A program made the position numbers and the translations under genes. The notes under the pieces are model-generated. The model had not been told where the DNA came from, searched no databases, and saw only the letters and a list, made by a program, of their open reading frames with translations. A DNA stretch of 64,000 bases, taken from the NCBI RefSeq assembly GCF_035609205.1, contig NZ_CP141184.1, positions 5,649,001 to 5,713,000 of the forward strand, given 5' to 3'. The DNA is from Hymenobacter sp. GOD-10R (lineage in GTDB: Bacteria > Bacteroidota > Bacteroidia > Cytophagales > Hymenobacteraceae). Shown here piece by piece: positions 51,599 to 61,487 of this stretch (position 1 is its first letter; each line of letters opens with the position of its first letter).

Positions 51599-51871
51599 TT
51601 ACGCGACCTGTGCCTGCTCAGGGGTATGCGAGGCCACGTAGGTCACGAAATCACCGACTGTTGCGAGCGGCACCTCATCCGGAATAGTGATGTGGAAGTT
51701 ACGCTCGAGTTCGAGGATGATATCTACCACATCAACGGTATCAAAGCCTAGCTCGTGGCTTAAGTTGCTACCGATACGCAGGCGACGAGGCTTGATAGCC
51801 TTGCGCTTGCTAATGATTCGCAGTACTTGCTGCTCAATTGATTTGGGAACGGAGGTCGTTGAGGTGATCAT
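51599..51871 (-). CDS. Acyl-carrier-protein-like protein with Thr at the prosthetic-group site
   Basis: 90 residues with the ACP four-helix pattern: helix I SIEQQVLRIISK, then NLSHELGFDTVDVVDIILEL and FHITIPDEVPLATVGDFVTY. The prosthetic-group position, normally Ser in D-S-L, is D44-T45-V46 here (codon ACC, bases 51737-51739). Phosphopantetheinyl transferases require Ser, so this protein may not carry an acyl chain. It stands alone, with no fatty-acid genes around. Either a repurposed structural ACP homologue or a lone substitution. ATG 51871. Confidence 0.82.
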   Translation of the reverse strand: MITSTTSVPKSIEQQVLRIISKRKAIKPRRLRIGSNLSHELGFDTVDVVDIILELERNFHITIPDEVPLATVGDFVTYVASHTPEQAQVA

Positions 51872-52051
51872 AGGGGAACGACAGAGAAAAGGGAAAGCAA
51901 CTATTTAAGCTAGCCGCCCGCTGTCATATGCTAGGTCTGTTGATCGAGTTGACGTTTTTACAGGCAGCAACTAACGCAACATTTTCGGCAACAGACTTCG
52001 CTAATAGACAACGGGCAACTAGTAACAGACAAGTAGGGACTGGCAACCGAC

Positions 52052-55000
52052 TTACGCTTCGGCCAGCACAGGAGGGCGGGTTGCGTGAATCTCTTCCGCG
52101 TCGGCGGGCGGCGTCTGCGGAGCGTCTGGATTAACGCCGGTGATCTTAGAACGAAGAGTCTCGTTCAATAAGTACATAACAGGGACTACCAACAGGGTAA
52201 TCATGGTTGCAAACACCAACCCGAAAATAATCGTCCAGGCGAGCGGACCCCAGAATGTTACGGACTCACCCCCAATGAAGAAGTGCGGGTGGAAGGAGTT
52301 GAACAGCTCGTAGAAGTCGATGTTCAAGCCAATAGCCAGCGGAATCAGACCCAAGGTAGCGGCCGTAGCCGTCAGGATTACCGGGTTCAGACGCGTACGA
52401 CCAGCCAGTATAATGGCTTCACGAAGCGGCATCCCCTGCGAGCGGAGCATGTCGGTGAATTCCACGAGCAGAATACCGTTTTTCACCACAATACCTGCCA
52501 GCGCAATAATACCCACGCCCGTCATCACGATACTGATGTTCATGCCTGTGATGGCCAGACCTAGCATTACCCCGATTACCGAGAAGATAATTTCGGATAG
52601 GATAATGAGCGGCTTACTCACCGAGTTGAACTGCGTTACCAGGATGAGGAAGATGAGGGCCAAAGCACCTAGGGCTGCTACCCCGAGGAAGCTACTAGTT
52701 TCCTGCTGGTCTTCCTGCGCACCACCCATCCGAACGTTGTAGCCGGCCGGGGTCCGGAAGGACTTTAGTGCCTGCTCGATGTTGCGCACCACGTCGGGGC
52801 CGGTGTAGCCACTCAACACGTTCGACGAGATGGTAATAACACGCTTGTTGTCCTTGCGCTTAATACCGCCGTAGGTCGTGCCGTAGTTCACACTAGCAAT
52901 CGACGAGATTGGCACCTGCCGCACTTGGCCCGTGGCGTCACGGAACGTAAGGGGCGAGTTGACGATGGCATCAATGTCTTCGCGGTACGGCTTAGCGTAG
53001 CGCACCTGGATTGGATACTCATCATCAGGCGTTTTGAACTTGCTAGCCTCGAAACCATAGATGGCCGTGCGTACCTCCGAACCAATCTGCGCCGTGCTGA
53101 TGCCTTCGCGGTTGGCCCGCACCCGGTCAATATTCACGGCAATTTCTGGGTTGCGGTCTTCTAGATTAGAGCGCAGTTGCTCAATACCGCCAATGTTTAG
53201 CGAATCGACGTAGCGCGTGACCTTCTTCGACAGCTTCGCCAAAGTTGGGTAGTCGTCGCCAGCTACTTCGATGGCAATTTCCTTACCCGTAGGCGGGCCG
53301 CTCGCTTCCTGGTCAACCGAAATTTCGGCGCCCGGAACGCCTTTCACGGCCTCACGAATTTGGTCCATGTAATCGCGGGTGGGCTTACCAGTCCGCTCGC
53401 CGCTTTCTTTGAAGGCCACTGCCACCTTGGCTAGGTTCGACTGCGACGTACCTGATGCGGTAGCTTCGCCGGGGTCACCAGCACCGATAGCAACGTTGGT
53501 AATGACAGATTCCACGTCGTGATTATGGGCCCCGATGACGCCATAGATACGACGCTCAAGCACCCTAGCTACCGAGTCCGTTACCTCTACCCGCGTGCCC
53601 ACTGGCATTTTGAGGTACGTATAGATAAACTTGGGGTCGCCTTTCGGGAAGAAGTCAACCTTCGGCTTACGTACGCCCACCGCAAAAATCGACAGGAAGA
53701 ACAACACGATCAGGCTGACCATGATACCTGCCTGGCGCCAAATAGAGCCGCCCACGGCAATCCGCACCAAGCTAGCATAGCCATTCTGGAAACGGGGTAG
53801 CACTTTGGTCTGGAAGCCAGCAATCCAGTGCACGAACACGAACTTATCGAGTACGCAAAACAGGATGACGAACACGAACAGGTTGCCCACGAAAGGCGAA
53901 CCAGACACGTAACCAATCACGGCAATGAGCAGCAGCACACCCATAGCAATCAAGAAGTTCTTGGTCAGCTTGGGCTTCTCGCCGCTGTGGTGGTCTTCGC
54001 GCTCCATGAACGACACGGCAAACACCGGGTTCATGATGAAGGCCACAATAAGCGACGACATCAGGGTGAGAATCAGCGTAACAGGCAGGTAGAACATGAA
54101 GCTACCCACAATGCCCGGCCAGAACATGAGCGGCACGAAAGGCGCCACCGTCGTGAGCGTACCAGCTAGCACCGGAATGAATACCTCGCCTGCTGCGTAT
54201 TTAGCGGCTTGCGCCGTCGTCAGGTTGGGGTGCTCGTGCAGCAAGCGGTGCGTGTTTTCGATTACCACAATGGCATCGTCCACTACAATACCGAGCGCTA
54301 ACAAGAAGGCGAACAGCACAATCATGTTCAGCGAGAAGTCCAGCGTGGGCAGCATCACGAAGGCCAAGAACATAGAAATCGGCACGGATAGACCTACGAA
54401 CAAGGCGTTGGTGGTACCCATGAAGAACATCAGGATCAGCGTCACCAGGATGAAGCCGATGATGATGGTGTTGATCAGGTCATTCAGTGTTACGCGTGTG
54501 TCGTTCGAGGTATCACCCGTTACAGTGATGGTCAACTCCTTAGGAAGCGCCTGCTTCGACTCCTTAATGATCTGCTGAATCTTGTCGGAAGCATCAATCA
54601 GGTTTTCCCCCTGGCGCTTAATTACGTTCAGGGTAATAGCCTGCTTGCCGTCGAGGCGGGCGTATGACTCCCGGTCCTTGAAGGCATCTTGCACGGTGGC
54701 AATGTCGCCGAGGCGCACTGCCGCACCGTTCAGGTTTTTCACCTGGATGTTGGCGATGTCGGCTGCGTTGGCATATTGACCAGCCACGCGCACAGCACGC
54801 TTCTGGTCGCCCACGTCGATGGAACCGCCCGAGATAGTAATGTTCTCGCGGGCAATAGCCCCTTCAATGTCGGTGAAACCTAGGCGTGACGCCCGCAGCT
54901 TGTTCAAATCGACATCGACGTTCACTTGCTGCTCAAGCGCACCGATAATATCGACGCGGGTGATTTCGGGCAGCGCTTCAATCTTGTCCTGGAAGTCGTC

Positions 55001-55492
55001 GGCGTACTTCTTTAGCTGATTGAGGGGAAGGTTACCGGCCAAGTTGATGTTCATGATCGGCACCTCCGACAGGTTCACTTCCTGCACAGTAGGAGGCGTA
55101 GGCAAATCGTTCGGTAGTTCCGAGCTAGCTTTATCCACGGCATCCTTGATGAGCTGCTTGGCATACTGCACATCTACCCCAGAGTTAAACTCTACGTCGA
55201 CAATACAGTAGTCCTGGTTGGAGGTGGAGTTAATCTTCTTCACCCCGTTTACCGACTTGATTTCCTTCTCCAGCTGGCGCGTCACGAGGTTCTCGATGTC
55301 GGCTGGCGAAGTGCCGGGGTAAATCGTGGCCACGATGATGCGCGGAATTACGATGTCAGGGAATTTCTCTTTGCCTAGCTTGATGTAGGCAAAGATCCCC
55401 GCCACGCATAGGAGAAGCGTGATAATGTATACGCTAGTTTTGTTATCAATCGACCAACTGGTCGGCTTGAATTCTTTCTCAATGTCCTGCAT
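52052..55492 (-). CDS. RND efflux transporter, inner-membrane permease
   Basis: 1146 residues, full length for AcrB-type pumps. N-terminal PTSWSIDNKTSVYIITLLL is TM1. The TM4 proton-relay pair is in LALGIVVDDAIVVIENTHRL (DD), with matching C-terminal half GIVVKNGILLVEFTDMLRSQ. Large periplasmic loops follow TM1 and TM7 (SVNGVKKINSTSNQDYCIVD opens the first). It exports drugs or lipophilic compounds by proton antiport together with the adaptor and TolC-type genes upstream (37-nt and 19-nt spacers). Substrates unknown. Confidence 0.96.
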   Translation of the reverse strand: MQDIEKEFKPTSWSIDNKTSVYIITLLLCVAGIFAYIKLGKEKFPDIVIPRIIVATIYPGTSPADIENLVTRQLEKEIKSVNGVKKINSTSNQDYCIVDVEFNSGVDVQYAKQLIKDAVDKASSELPNDLPTPPTVQEVNLSEVPIMNINLAGNLPLNQLKKYADDFQDKIEALPEITRVDIIGALEQQVNVDVDLNKLRASRLGFTDIEGAIARENITISGGSIDVGDQKRAVRVAGQYANAADIANIQVKNLNGAAVRLGDIATVQDAFKDRESYARLDGKQAITLNVIKRQGENLIDASDKIQQIIKESKQALPKELTITVTGDTSNDTRVTLNDLINTIIIGFILVTLILMFFMGTTNALFVGLSVPISMFLAFVMLPTLDFSLNMIVLFAFLLALGIVVDDAIVVIENTHRLLHEHPNLTTAQAAKYAAGEVFIPVLAGTLTTVAPFVPLMFWPGIVGSFMFYLPVTLILTLMSSLIVAFIMNPVFAVSFMEREDHHSGEKPKLTKNFLIAMGVLLLIAVIGYVSGSPFVGNLFVFVILFCVLDKFVFVHWIAGFQTKVLPRFQNGYASLVRIAVGGSIWRQAGIMVSLIVLFFLSIFAVGVRKPKVDFFPKGDPKFIYTYLKMPVGTRVEVTDSVARVLERRIYGVIGAHNHDVESVITNVAIGAGDPGEATASGTSQSNLAKVAVAFKESGERTGKPTRDYMDQIREAVKGVPGAEISVDQEASGPPTGKEIAIEVAGDDYPTLAKLSKKVTRYVDSLNIGGIEQLRSNLEDRNPEIAVNIDRVRANREGISTAQIGSEVRTAIYGFEASKFKTPDDEYPIQVRYAKPYREDIDAIVNSPLTFRDATGQVRQVPISSIASVNYGTTYGGIKRKDNKRVITISSNVLSGYTGPDVVRNIEQALKSFRTPAGYNVRMGGAQEDQQETSSFLGVAALGALALIFLILVTQFNSVSKPLIILSEIIFSVIGVMLGLAITGMNISIVMTGVGIIALAGIVVKNGILLVEFTDMLRSQGMPLREAIILAGRTRLNPVILTATAATLGLIPLAIGLNIDFYELFNSFHPHFFIGGESVTFWGPLAWTIIFGLVFATMITLLVVPVMYLLNETLRSKITGVNPDAPQTPPADAEEIHATRPPVLAEA

Positions 55493-55528
55493 AGTCGATT
55501 TAGTTGTCGTTCAACGACTAGCCTCAAC

Positions 55529-56650
55529 CTATAAGGTCACGACTTGCCCTTCGTTCACGTTCTGATAGCCCGCTGAGATTACTTGGTCGTTAGCGGCTAG
55601 ACCTTTCGTTACTTCCACTTTCCCGTTGTAAGTGGCACCAGTCTGAATAACGCGCTTGGCAGCAATTTTCTGATTACCTTTCTGCTCTACCACATACACG
55701 TAGCTGTTTTCCTCATCCTTCTGCACAAGGTCAACGGGTACTACGGTGGCGTTGGCGCGGTTGTAGTTTTGGATGCGGACTGAGGCTACCATGTTGGGGC
55801 GAAGCTGAGCACCCTCTTTCCCATTAAGACGCAGCTCCACGGTGAAGGTGCGGCTCGTTGGATTGATGATGCGGCTCACGGTACGTACCGTCGAAGTCAG
55901 GTTCTCAGCACCTAGGTCAGGGATGCTGACCAACGCTTTGTCACCGGCCTTGATGCTGTTAGCATACGCCTCCGAGATGTCGGCCACAATCTTGCCTGAC
56001 GATCCACTCAGCAGCCGCACGACGGGCACACCCGGCGAAGCTAGCTCCCCAACTTTAGCTGGCACATCATCGACGGTACCCGAGAAAGGCGCCCGCACGT
56101 TGTAGAGGTCGCGCTGCTGCTGCTGGGTAGCGAGGTTGCGCTGCAACGCCTGGTAGTTGTTTTTAGCTTGTAGATACTGCACCTCCGTGCCGATCTGCTG
56201 CTTCCAGAGGCGGTCTTGCTTCTCGAACAACACGCGCGCCAAGTCGAGGCGGGTGCGTAGCTCGGCAATACCAGATTCGAGCACAGCCGCGTCGAGGGTA
56301 GCTAGCACTTGGCCCTTACCGACACGGTCGCCGCGCTGCACGCGGATATTGGTGATGGTCCCGGAGGCCCGCGCCGACACGTTTGCATTCTGATCGAAGT
56401 CAGCACGGCCCTGTACCTCCAGGTAGCTCCGGAAATCCTCCGGCTGCACTTTGATGATGCCTACTGGTACCGCAATAGCAGCCGCGTTGCTCTTGTCGGG
56501 GCCTACCTTAGCTTCTAGCTCCGCAATCTTGGCCTGGTTGTTTGCTTGTTCTTTTTTCAGCGCAGCCAGTTCCGCAGCAGGATCTTTTTGGCCACCGCAA
56601 GCGGCCAGCATTGCCAGCGCCAGCAGCGCGGCAGAAGTAGTATGTTTCAT
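55529..56650 (-). CDS. RND efflux periplasmic adaptor (MFP) lipoprotein
   Basis: 373 residues from ATG 56650 ([20 protein letters not shown]); lipobox LAAC gives a lipid anchor. A coiled coil ([20 protein letters not shown]) is followed by the biotinyl-lipoyl domain ([20 protein letters not shown]), a hairpin of helices, and the beta-barrel ([20 protein letters not shown]). It bridges the RND pump and the outer-membrane channel. Second-last gene of the tetR-tolC-MFP-RND operon. Confidence 0.95.
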   Translation of the reverse strand: MKHTTSAALLALAMLAACGGQKDPAAELAALKKEQANNQAKIAELEAKVGPDKSNAAAIAVPVGIIKVQPEDFRSYLEVQGRADFDQNANVSARASGTITNIRVQRGDRVGKGQVLATLDAAVLESGIAELRTRLDLARVLFEKQDRLWKQQIGTEVQYLQAKNNYQALQRNLATQQQQRDLYNVRAPFSGTVDDVPAKVGELASPGVPVVRLLSGSSGKIVADISEAYANSIKAGDKALVSIPDLGAENLTSTVRTVSRIINPTSRTFTVELRLNGKEGAQLRPNMVASVRIQNYNRANATVVPVDLVQKDEENSYVYVVEQKGNQKIAAKRVIQTGATYNGKVEVTKGLAANDQVISAGYQNVNEGQVVTL

Positions 56651-56695
56651 TGGGGAAAAGCGGTTCGAATAAGTCATATAGAGTGCGCGGGCTGC

Positions 56696-58234
56696 TTACT
56701 TTTTGTACAAGGTACCGGCTGCTTTGTCATAGTCTACTTTAGCCACCAGCGCATCGTAGAGCGCGGAGTAGTAGTTCGTCTGTGCTTGGCGCAAGTCCGT
56801 TTCGGCCGTCACTAGCTCCACATTGGAGCCCACCCCTTCTTGAAACTTCACTTTCGCCACGCGGGCCACTTCGGTAGCTAGGTCTAGGTTAGCTTTCTGG
56901 TTAACTAGCACATCCAGGTCGTTCTGCAACGTCGTCTGGCTTTGGGTCCGCTGCAAGTCGATGCTCTGCTGAAGAGTTGTAAAGCCTTTATTCAGCTGTT
57001 CCAGCGTTAGCTTAGCACTCTGTACCAGGTACTTCTTGCGAAAACCATCAAACACCGGGATTTGCAACTGTAAGCCTATGTTGCCGAAACCAAACCAACT
57101 CTGATTAGGGAAGTTGGTAACAGGGTCCAGAGAGTTAGGACCGCGGAATTCCAATAGGCCGGGCAACGACTTCGCGGAGCCGATGAAACCATAAGCGCCC
57201 ACCAGATTTAGTGAAGGCAGATAGCCTGCACGTTGGTTGCGCACGTCGAGGGCAGCTAGGTCGCGCTGGGTTTCCAGCACCGAGTACTCAACACGGTTAC
57301 TGTAGTTAAAGTCTTTCTCCACTTGGCTTACCTGCTGTTTGAGTCGCTCAGCGTCTAATACAGCTGTGCTTAGCGAGTCAGTCAGCTGCACCGGCTGACG
57401 CTGGTCGAGGCCCATCTGGAACTTCAGTAAGGCTACACTCAGATTAATCAGGCGTTCAGCGTTCTGCTGCTCAATGCGCAGGTTATTACGCTGCACTTGT
57501 AAGCGCTGTACATCCAGCTTCTCAACAAATCCTTCTTTAAAGGTGCGCTCCGTTTGATAAAGAAGCGTATCGAGGCGCTGCACGTTGCGAGACAGCAGTT
57601 TCAATCGCTCACTGGCTACCAGAGTGCTGTAGTAAGCTTTCGAAACCTGCTCCACCACATCCACCTCACTCTGTACCGTCTGCTTGGTTGCCAATTGCTG
57701 GTACACTTTTGCTGCCTTTAGGCCCAATAGATAAGAACCATTAAACAACTGTTGCGAGAAGGAAGCCGAGGTGTTGCCAGCGTATTGCAAGCCGAACGCC
57801 AGTGGTTGGGGCGGAGTAGCAACAGCCTCTTTATAAGCAGGTTGCAAGGTAACAGGCTGACCAGACTGCGCAGTAACAATGTCAGTACTGGTAAGGGTAG
57901 CACCTTGCAGTTGCGGACCGGCAAACGCCCCGAAATCAACTAGGGATTTTTGTAGTTTGAAGTTATCCGTCAGCGTGGCAGCCACATTCACCTGTGGCAA
58001 ACCCTGCGACTTAATCTGCCCAATGCGAGCATCAGCTAGCTGTTCGTTGATACGAGTAGCCTGTAGCGTCGACTTATTCTTAAGCGAGTAATCAACAGCC
58101 TGTTGCAGCGACAGCGCCAACGGCGTTGAAGTAGCAACCGGCTGGCCAGTGGAAGGCGTCTGGGCAAGCAGCTTTTGCATTCCCAGAAAGCTTAGCGCTG
58201 CCAGAAGTAGCAGGAGGCGAAGCGAATTTTTCAT
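56696..58234 (-). CDS. TolC-family outer-membrane channel
   Basis: 512 residues with signal peptide (LRLLLLLAALSFLGMQKLLAQ). Two outer-membrane efflux repeats of long helices are visible: LALSLQQAVDYSLKNKSTLQ, VSKAYYSTLVASERLKLL, FQEGVGSNVELVTAETDLRQ and QTNYYSALYDALVAKVDYDK. It provides the outer-membrane exit for the RND pump. It sits between tetR and the adaptor, 46 nt before the latter. Confidence 0.95.
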   Translation of the reverse strand: MKNSLRLLLLLAALSFLGMQKLLAQTPSTGQPVATSTPLALSLQQAVDYSLKNKSTLQATRINEQLADARIGQIKSQGLPQVNVAATLTDNFKLQKSLVDFGAFAGPQLQGATLTSTDIVTAQSGQPVTLQPAYKEAVATPPQPLAFGLQYAGNTSASFSQQLFNGSYLLGLKAAKVYQQLATKQTVQSEVDVVEQVSKAYYSTLVASERLKLLSRNVQRLDTLLYQTERTFKEGFVEKLDVQRLQVQRNNLRIEQQNAERLINLSVALLKFQMGLDQRQPVQLTDSLSTAVLDAERLKQQVSQVEKDFNYSNRVEYSVLETQRDLAALDVRNQRAGYLPSLNLVGAYGFIGSAKSLPGLLEFRGPNSLDPVTNFPNQSWFGFGNIGLQLQIPVFDGFRKKYLVQSAKLTLEQLNKGFTTLQQSIDLQRTQSQTTLQNDLDVLVNQKANLDLATEVARVAKVKFQEGVGSNVELVTAETDLRQAQTNYYSALYDALVAKVDYDKAAGTLYKK

Positions 58235-58268
58235 ACGATAGAAAGGAGAGTGTACGGAATAAGCGAGG

Positions 58269-58883
58269 TTATTCTTCCTCCGTCACATGACGGTATTGGT
58301 TGATAAGCTTGTAGCCTTTAAGGCTGGCGATACCTAGCATAAAATGCTCTAGGATACAGGTTTGCACCCTTTGCTGAGAGAACTGACGAGGTGGATAAAC
58401 TTCTGCATTCAACAACAACTCAATCAGGGCTAAACGCATGCGGGCTATCACTTCCACGTCTAGCTCGGGGCGGTAAAGCCCTTCAGTAATTCCGCGTTGC
58501 AGATTGGCCTTAATCTGCGCTAGAATAAAAGTGTTCTTGTGTTCTAACCACAGCTGCCAAGCTCCTGGGTAATACTTCTGCATGTCGTAGAAAATACCCG
58601 GAACGATGTCGGCGAAATGGTTCCGAATCCACTCCAGCATCAGAAAGAACTCATCAATGGCATTAGCAGCCCCATTGAGTAATTGTTGGCCTTCGCACTG
58701 GTTATTGCTTAAGTATTGCTCCAGAGTGGCTTGCACAATCTGGTCCTTGTTTTCGAACCACTTGTAAAGCGTCTTTTTCGACACGGCCAAGTGGGTCGCA
58801 ATGTCATCCATGGAGACGCTTTTCAAGCCTCGTTGCGAGAACAGCGCCCCGGCTGATTGTAGAATCCGATCTTTGATTTCCAT
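58269..58883 (-). CDS. TetR/AcrR-family regulator of the efflux operon
   Basis: 204 residues from ATG 58883 (MEIKDRILQSAGALFSQRGL). The HTH is residues ~25-50 (KSVSMDDIATHLAVSKKTLY then KWFENKDQI), and the remainder a ligand-binding helical domain. It is the first gene of the operon, 34 nt before tolC. Its ATG is 9 nt after a perfect -7 box, within a region of nested inverted repeats, so autorepression and relief by an efflux substrate are likely. Confidence 0.92.
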   Translation of the reverse strand: MEIKDRILQSAGALFSQRGLKSVSMDDIATHLAVSKKTLYKWFENKDQIVQATLEQYLSNNQCEGQQLLNGAANAIDEFFLMLEWIRNHFADIVPGIFYDMQKYYPGAWQLWLEHKNTFILAQIKANLQRGITEGLYRPELDVEVIARMRLALIELLLNAEVYPPRQFSQQRVQTCILEHFMLGIASLKGYKLINQYRHVTEEE

Positions 58884-58892
58884 AATTCTGGG

Positions 58893-58900
58893 ACAAAGAT
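58893..58900 (-). promoter_or_regulatory. tetR-RND operon -7 box TATCTTTG
   Basis: Exact TAnnTTTG on the minus strand, 9 nt before the ATG. A TTTG about 22 nt upstream could serve as -33 element. The inverted repeat at 58906-58933 occupies the spacer. Confidence 0.7.
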
Positions 58901-58905
58901 ACATC

Positions 58906-58933
58906 GGAAACTTTTTTCATTCCCAAAGTTTCC
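58906..58933. promoter_or_regulatory. Probable TetR operator
   Basis: GGAAACTTT at 58906-58914 is the exact complement of AAAGTTTCC at 58925-58933 (10-nt spacer). A wider pair, CATCGGAAA at 58902-58910 with TTTCCGATG at 58942-58950, is nested around it. Both lie over the -33/-7 region of the tetR operon. Confidence 0.6.
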
Positions 58934-59166
58934 ACTAAAATTTTCCGATGATACATCATATGCGCTATCACTTTCACCTTCTAAGACGGTGAGCTGTACC
59001 GGATACTTTAAGATTGAGAAAATATTTTTTCAGGATCACAAAGCAGCCTGTCTCATACCATCCTATTGAGTATCAGCCATTTGTTAACACTACCATAATC
59101 TGAGCACAGACTAATACCGGGTGTGTTGTACCTTGGCAGCCGTCTTCCTTACCTAGCTTCTGCTTT

Positions 59167-59646
59167 ATGAAAATTCGCACCGGCTTCGGCTACGACGTGC
59201 ACCAGCTCCGCGAGGGGCTTCCTTTTTGGCTCGGCGGTGTCCAGATTCCGCATACCCACGGCGCCCTCGGCCACTCCGACGCCGATGTTCTCATCCACGT
59301 GATTTGTGATGCCCTGCTCGGCGCCGCCAACCTCCGCGACATCGGTTTCCACTTCCCCGACACCGACCCGCAGTACAAAGGCATTGACTCGAAGCGTTTG
59401 CTGGCTGAAGTGGTGCGCCTGTTGGAGGAACGCGGCTACGCTATTTCCAATATCGACTCAACCGTTTGCCTAGAAGCGCCCAAGGTAAATCCGCACATTC
59501 CGGCTATGCAGGAAACTTTGGCAGCCGTCCTGCGCATTCCCACGGAAGACATTTCCATTAAGGCCACGACTACCGAAAAGCTAGGGTTTGTCGGCCGCCG
59601 GGAAGGTGTCGCTGCTTACGCCAGCGTGCTCATTACTAAGTCGTAA
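59167..59646 (+). CDS. ispF: 2-C-methyl-D-erythritol 2,4-cyclodiphosphate synthase
   Basis: Fifth step of the MEP isoprenoid pathway, cyclising CDP-ME-2-phosphate. 159 residues. Metal ligands Asp10 and His12 (FGYDVHQL) and His44 (ADVLIHVICD) are all present, along with SDADVLIHVICDALLGAA and TTTEKLGFVGRREG. Trimeric in the cytoplasm. ATG 59167. A one-mismatch -7 box (TACCTTGG) lies just upstream. It supplies precursors for the uppS reaction in the same window. Confidence 0.97.
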   Translation: MKIRTGFGYDVHQLREGLPFWLGGVQIPHTHGALGHSDADVLIHVICDALLGAANLRDIGFHFPDTDPQYKGIDSKRLLAEVVRLLEERGYAISNIDSTVCLEAPKVNPHIPAMQETLAAVLRIPTEDISIKATTTEKLGFVGRREGVAAYASVLITKS

Positions 59647-59744
59647 GCCGGCGCGCCAACCTAGCACCTATTTCGGTGGTGTGATGCAAGCTTTTGCTTA
59701 GGCTTGTGTCTTTGCTTCGCTATTTCATTCCCTCATTCTACTCC

Positions 59745-61370
59745 ATGCACAAGAACACCTTTTACGCGCTGCTGCTAGCGGCGTGCTGTGCTACTTCTGC
59801 CGGGGCGCAGCAAGCGCCGGCCAAGGGCAAAACCAAAGTAAAGAGCCGCGGCGACGCTACTACTACCCCGGTGCAACCCACCATGACCCCGGCCCCAGCA
59901 CCTTCTGCGGCTGACCTAGCTACTGCGTACGCCAACAGCATCACGCAGGAAGATCTGCGCAAGCACCTCTCCATCATCGCCTCCGACGCCTACGAAGGGC
60001 GCGAAACAGGTGAAAAGGGTCAGAAGATGGCCGCTGAATACATTGCCAAGCAGTTCCAAGAGCTAGGTCTGGTGGGCCCCGTGCAAGGCTCCGACAACCC
60101 CTACGTGCAGCACTTTACCATGGTGCGCTCCACTTGGGGCAACGACGCCACCCTAGCTATCGGCAAGCAGACGTATAAGTGGACCACGGACTTTCTTGGG
60201 TACGGCCGCACACCTTTCGCCACCGAAACCACGGTGCAACCTGTGTTTGTAGGCTATGGTCTGGAAGCCGACTACGCTGGCAAGGAGCTGAAGGGCAAAG
60301 ACGTAATCATGCTGGTTAGTGAGCCGGGCATGAACGAGTATCGTTCGAAAATTGCCACGGCCAGCAGCAAGGGCGTGCGCAGCGTATTCCTGGTCAACTT
60401 CACACCGGGCGCTTCGTTTGCGGCGGCTACGGCTCCCATCGCGGCGTACGTGAATCGGCCAACGATTATGTTTAAGGATGCTCCGCAGCAAAGTGGTGGC
60501 CGGGCCGCAGCGTTTGTCGTGACGCCCGCAGTGGGCTACAAGATGCTAGGCACGAACGAAGCTGGTGTTACCAAATACCTAGCGGCGGCAAAAGCTGGTA
60601 GCCAAGCAGCAGCGCCGTTCAAACCCGTTAGCTTCCAGATCAAAACGCCCCAAAATCAGCAGGAGTTCGTCACCGAAAACGTGATGGGCTTGCTGGAAGG
60701 TACCGACAAGAAAGACGAGTACCTAGTATGCTCGGCGCACTACGACCACGTAGGCGTAATCAAAGGCGAGGTGTACAACGGCGCTGATGATGACGGCTCG
60801 GGTACGGTATCGGTACTGGAAATGGCGGAGGCGTTTGCCAAAGCCAAAAAGGAAGGCCACAGTCCGCGGCGCAGCATCTTGTTCCTCACCGTAACCGGTG
60901 AAGAGAAAGGCCTGCTCGGTTCGGAGTACTACACGGATCATCCGGTGTTGCCGCTCGCGCAGACTATTGCCGACCTGAACACCGACATGGTAGGCCGCAC
61001 CGACAAAGACCACGAGGGCAAGGGCGCCTACGTGTATGTGATTGGCTCCGACAAGCTTTCCTCAGAACTGCACACCATTGTGCAGGCTGAGAACAAGCAG
61101 CACACCAACATCGACCTAGACTTCCGCTTCAACGATCCGCAGGACCCGAACCGCTTCTACTATCGCTCCGACCACTATAACTTCGCTAAGCACAAGATTC
61201 CGGTGGCGTTCTTCTTCAACGGTGTGCACGCCGACTATCACGGCGCCGGCGATGAGGTAAGCAAGATCGAGTTTCCGCAGATGGAAAAGCGCGTGCACCT
61301 CATTTTCTACACCGCCTGGGACCTAGCTAACCGCGACAACCGCATTGTAGTCGATTCCAATAAGCAATAA
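59745..61370 (+). CDS. M28-family zinc aminopeptidase, copy 1
   Basis: 541 residues from ATG 59745 (MHKNTFYALLLAACCATSAG), with signal peptide and a basic/Pro linker. Zinc ligands are in VCSAHYDHVGVI, GADDDGSGTVSVLE, VTGEEKGLLGSEYYTD, LNTDMVGR and HADYHGAGDE, as in M28 peptidases. A PA-like insert precedes them (residues ~120-320). It is probably a periplasmic or surface exopeptidase. Its downstream neighbour is a near duplicate. Confidence 0.93.
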   Translation: MHKNTFYALLLAACCATSAGAQQAPAKGKTKVKSRGDATTTPVQPTMTPAPAPSAADLATAYANSITQEDLRKHLSIIASDAYEGRETGEKGQKMAAEYIAKQFQELGLVGPVQGSDNPYVQHFTMVRSTWGNDATLAIGKQTYKWTTDFLGYGRTPFATETTVQPVFVGYGLEADYAGKELKGKDVIMLVSEPGMNEYRSKIATASSKGVRSVFLVNFTPGASFAAATAPIAAYVNRPTIMFKDAPQQSGGRAAAFVVTPAVGYKMLGTNEAGVTKYLAAAKAGSQAAAPFKPVSFQIKTPQNQQEFVTENVMGLLEGTDKKDEYLVCSAHYDHVGVIKGEVYNGADDDGSGTVSVLEMAEAFAKAKKEGHSPRRSILFLTVTGEEKGLLGSEYYTDHPVLPLAQTIADLNTDMVGRTDKDHEGKGAYVYVIGSDKLSSELHTIVQAENKQHTNIDLDFRFNDPQDPNRFYYRSDHYNFAKHKIPVAFFFNGVHADYHGAGDEVSKIEFPQMEKRVHLIFYTAWDLANRDNRIVVDSNKQ

Positions 61371-61473
61371 TGTAAGAACCAGCGCCACGGCACGTTCTAT
61401 TGCTGAGCAGCGTGCTTTTGTAATTCTTTACAGGCGGCGTAGACGATGAACACGCCGTGACGCGTTCTTACAT
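61370..61473. repeat. Imperfect inverted repeat between the two M28 genes
   Basis: ATGTAAGAAC at 61370-61379 complements GTTCTTACAT at 61464-61473, with a further GCCACGGC / GCCGTGAC pairing inside. It lies in the 117-nt gap before the second peptidase. It could be a terminator or an RNA structure. Confidence 0.5.
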
Positions 61474-61487
61474 GTCATTCTTTTTAC

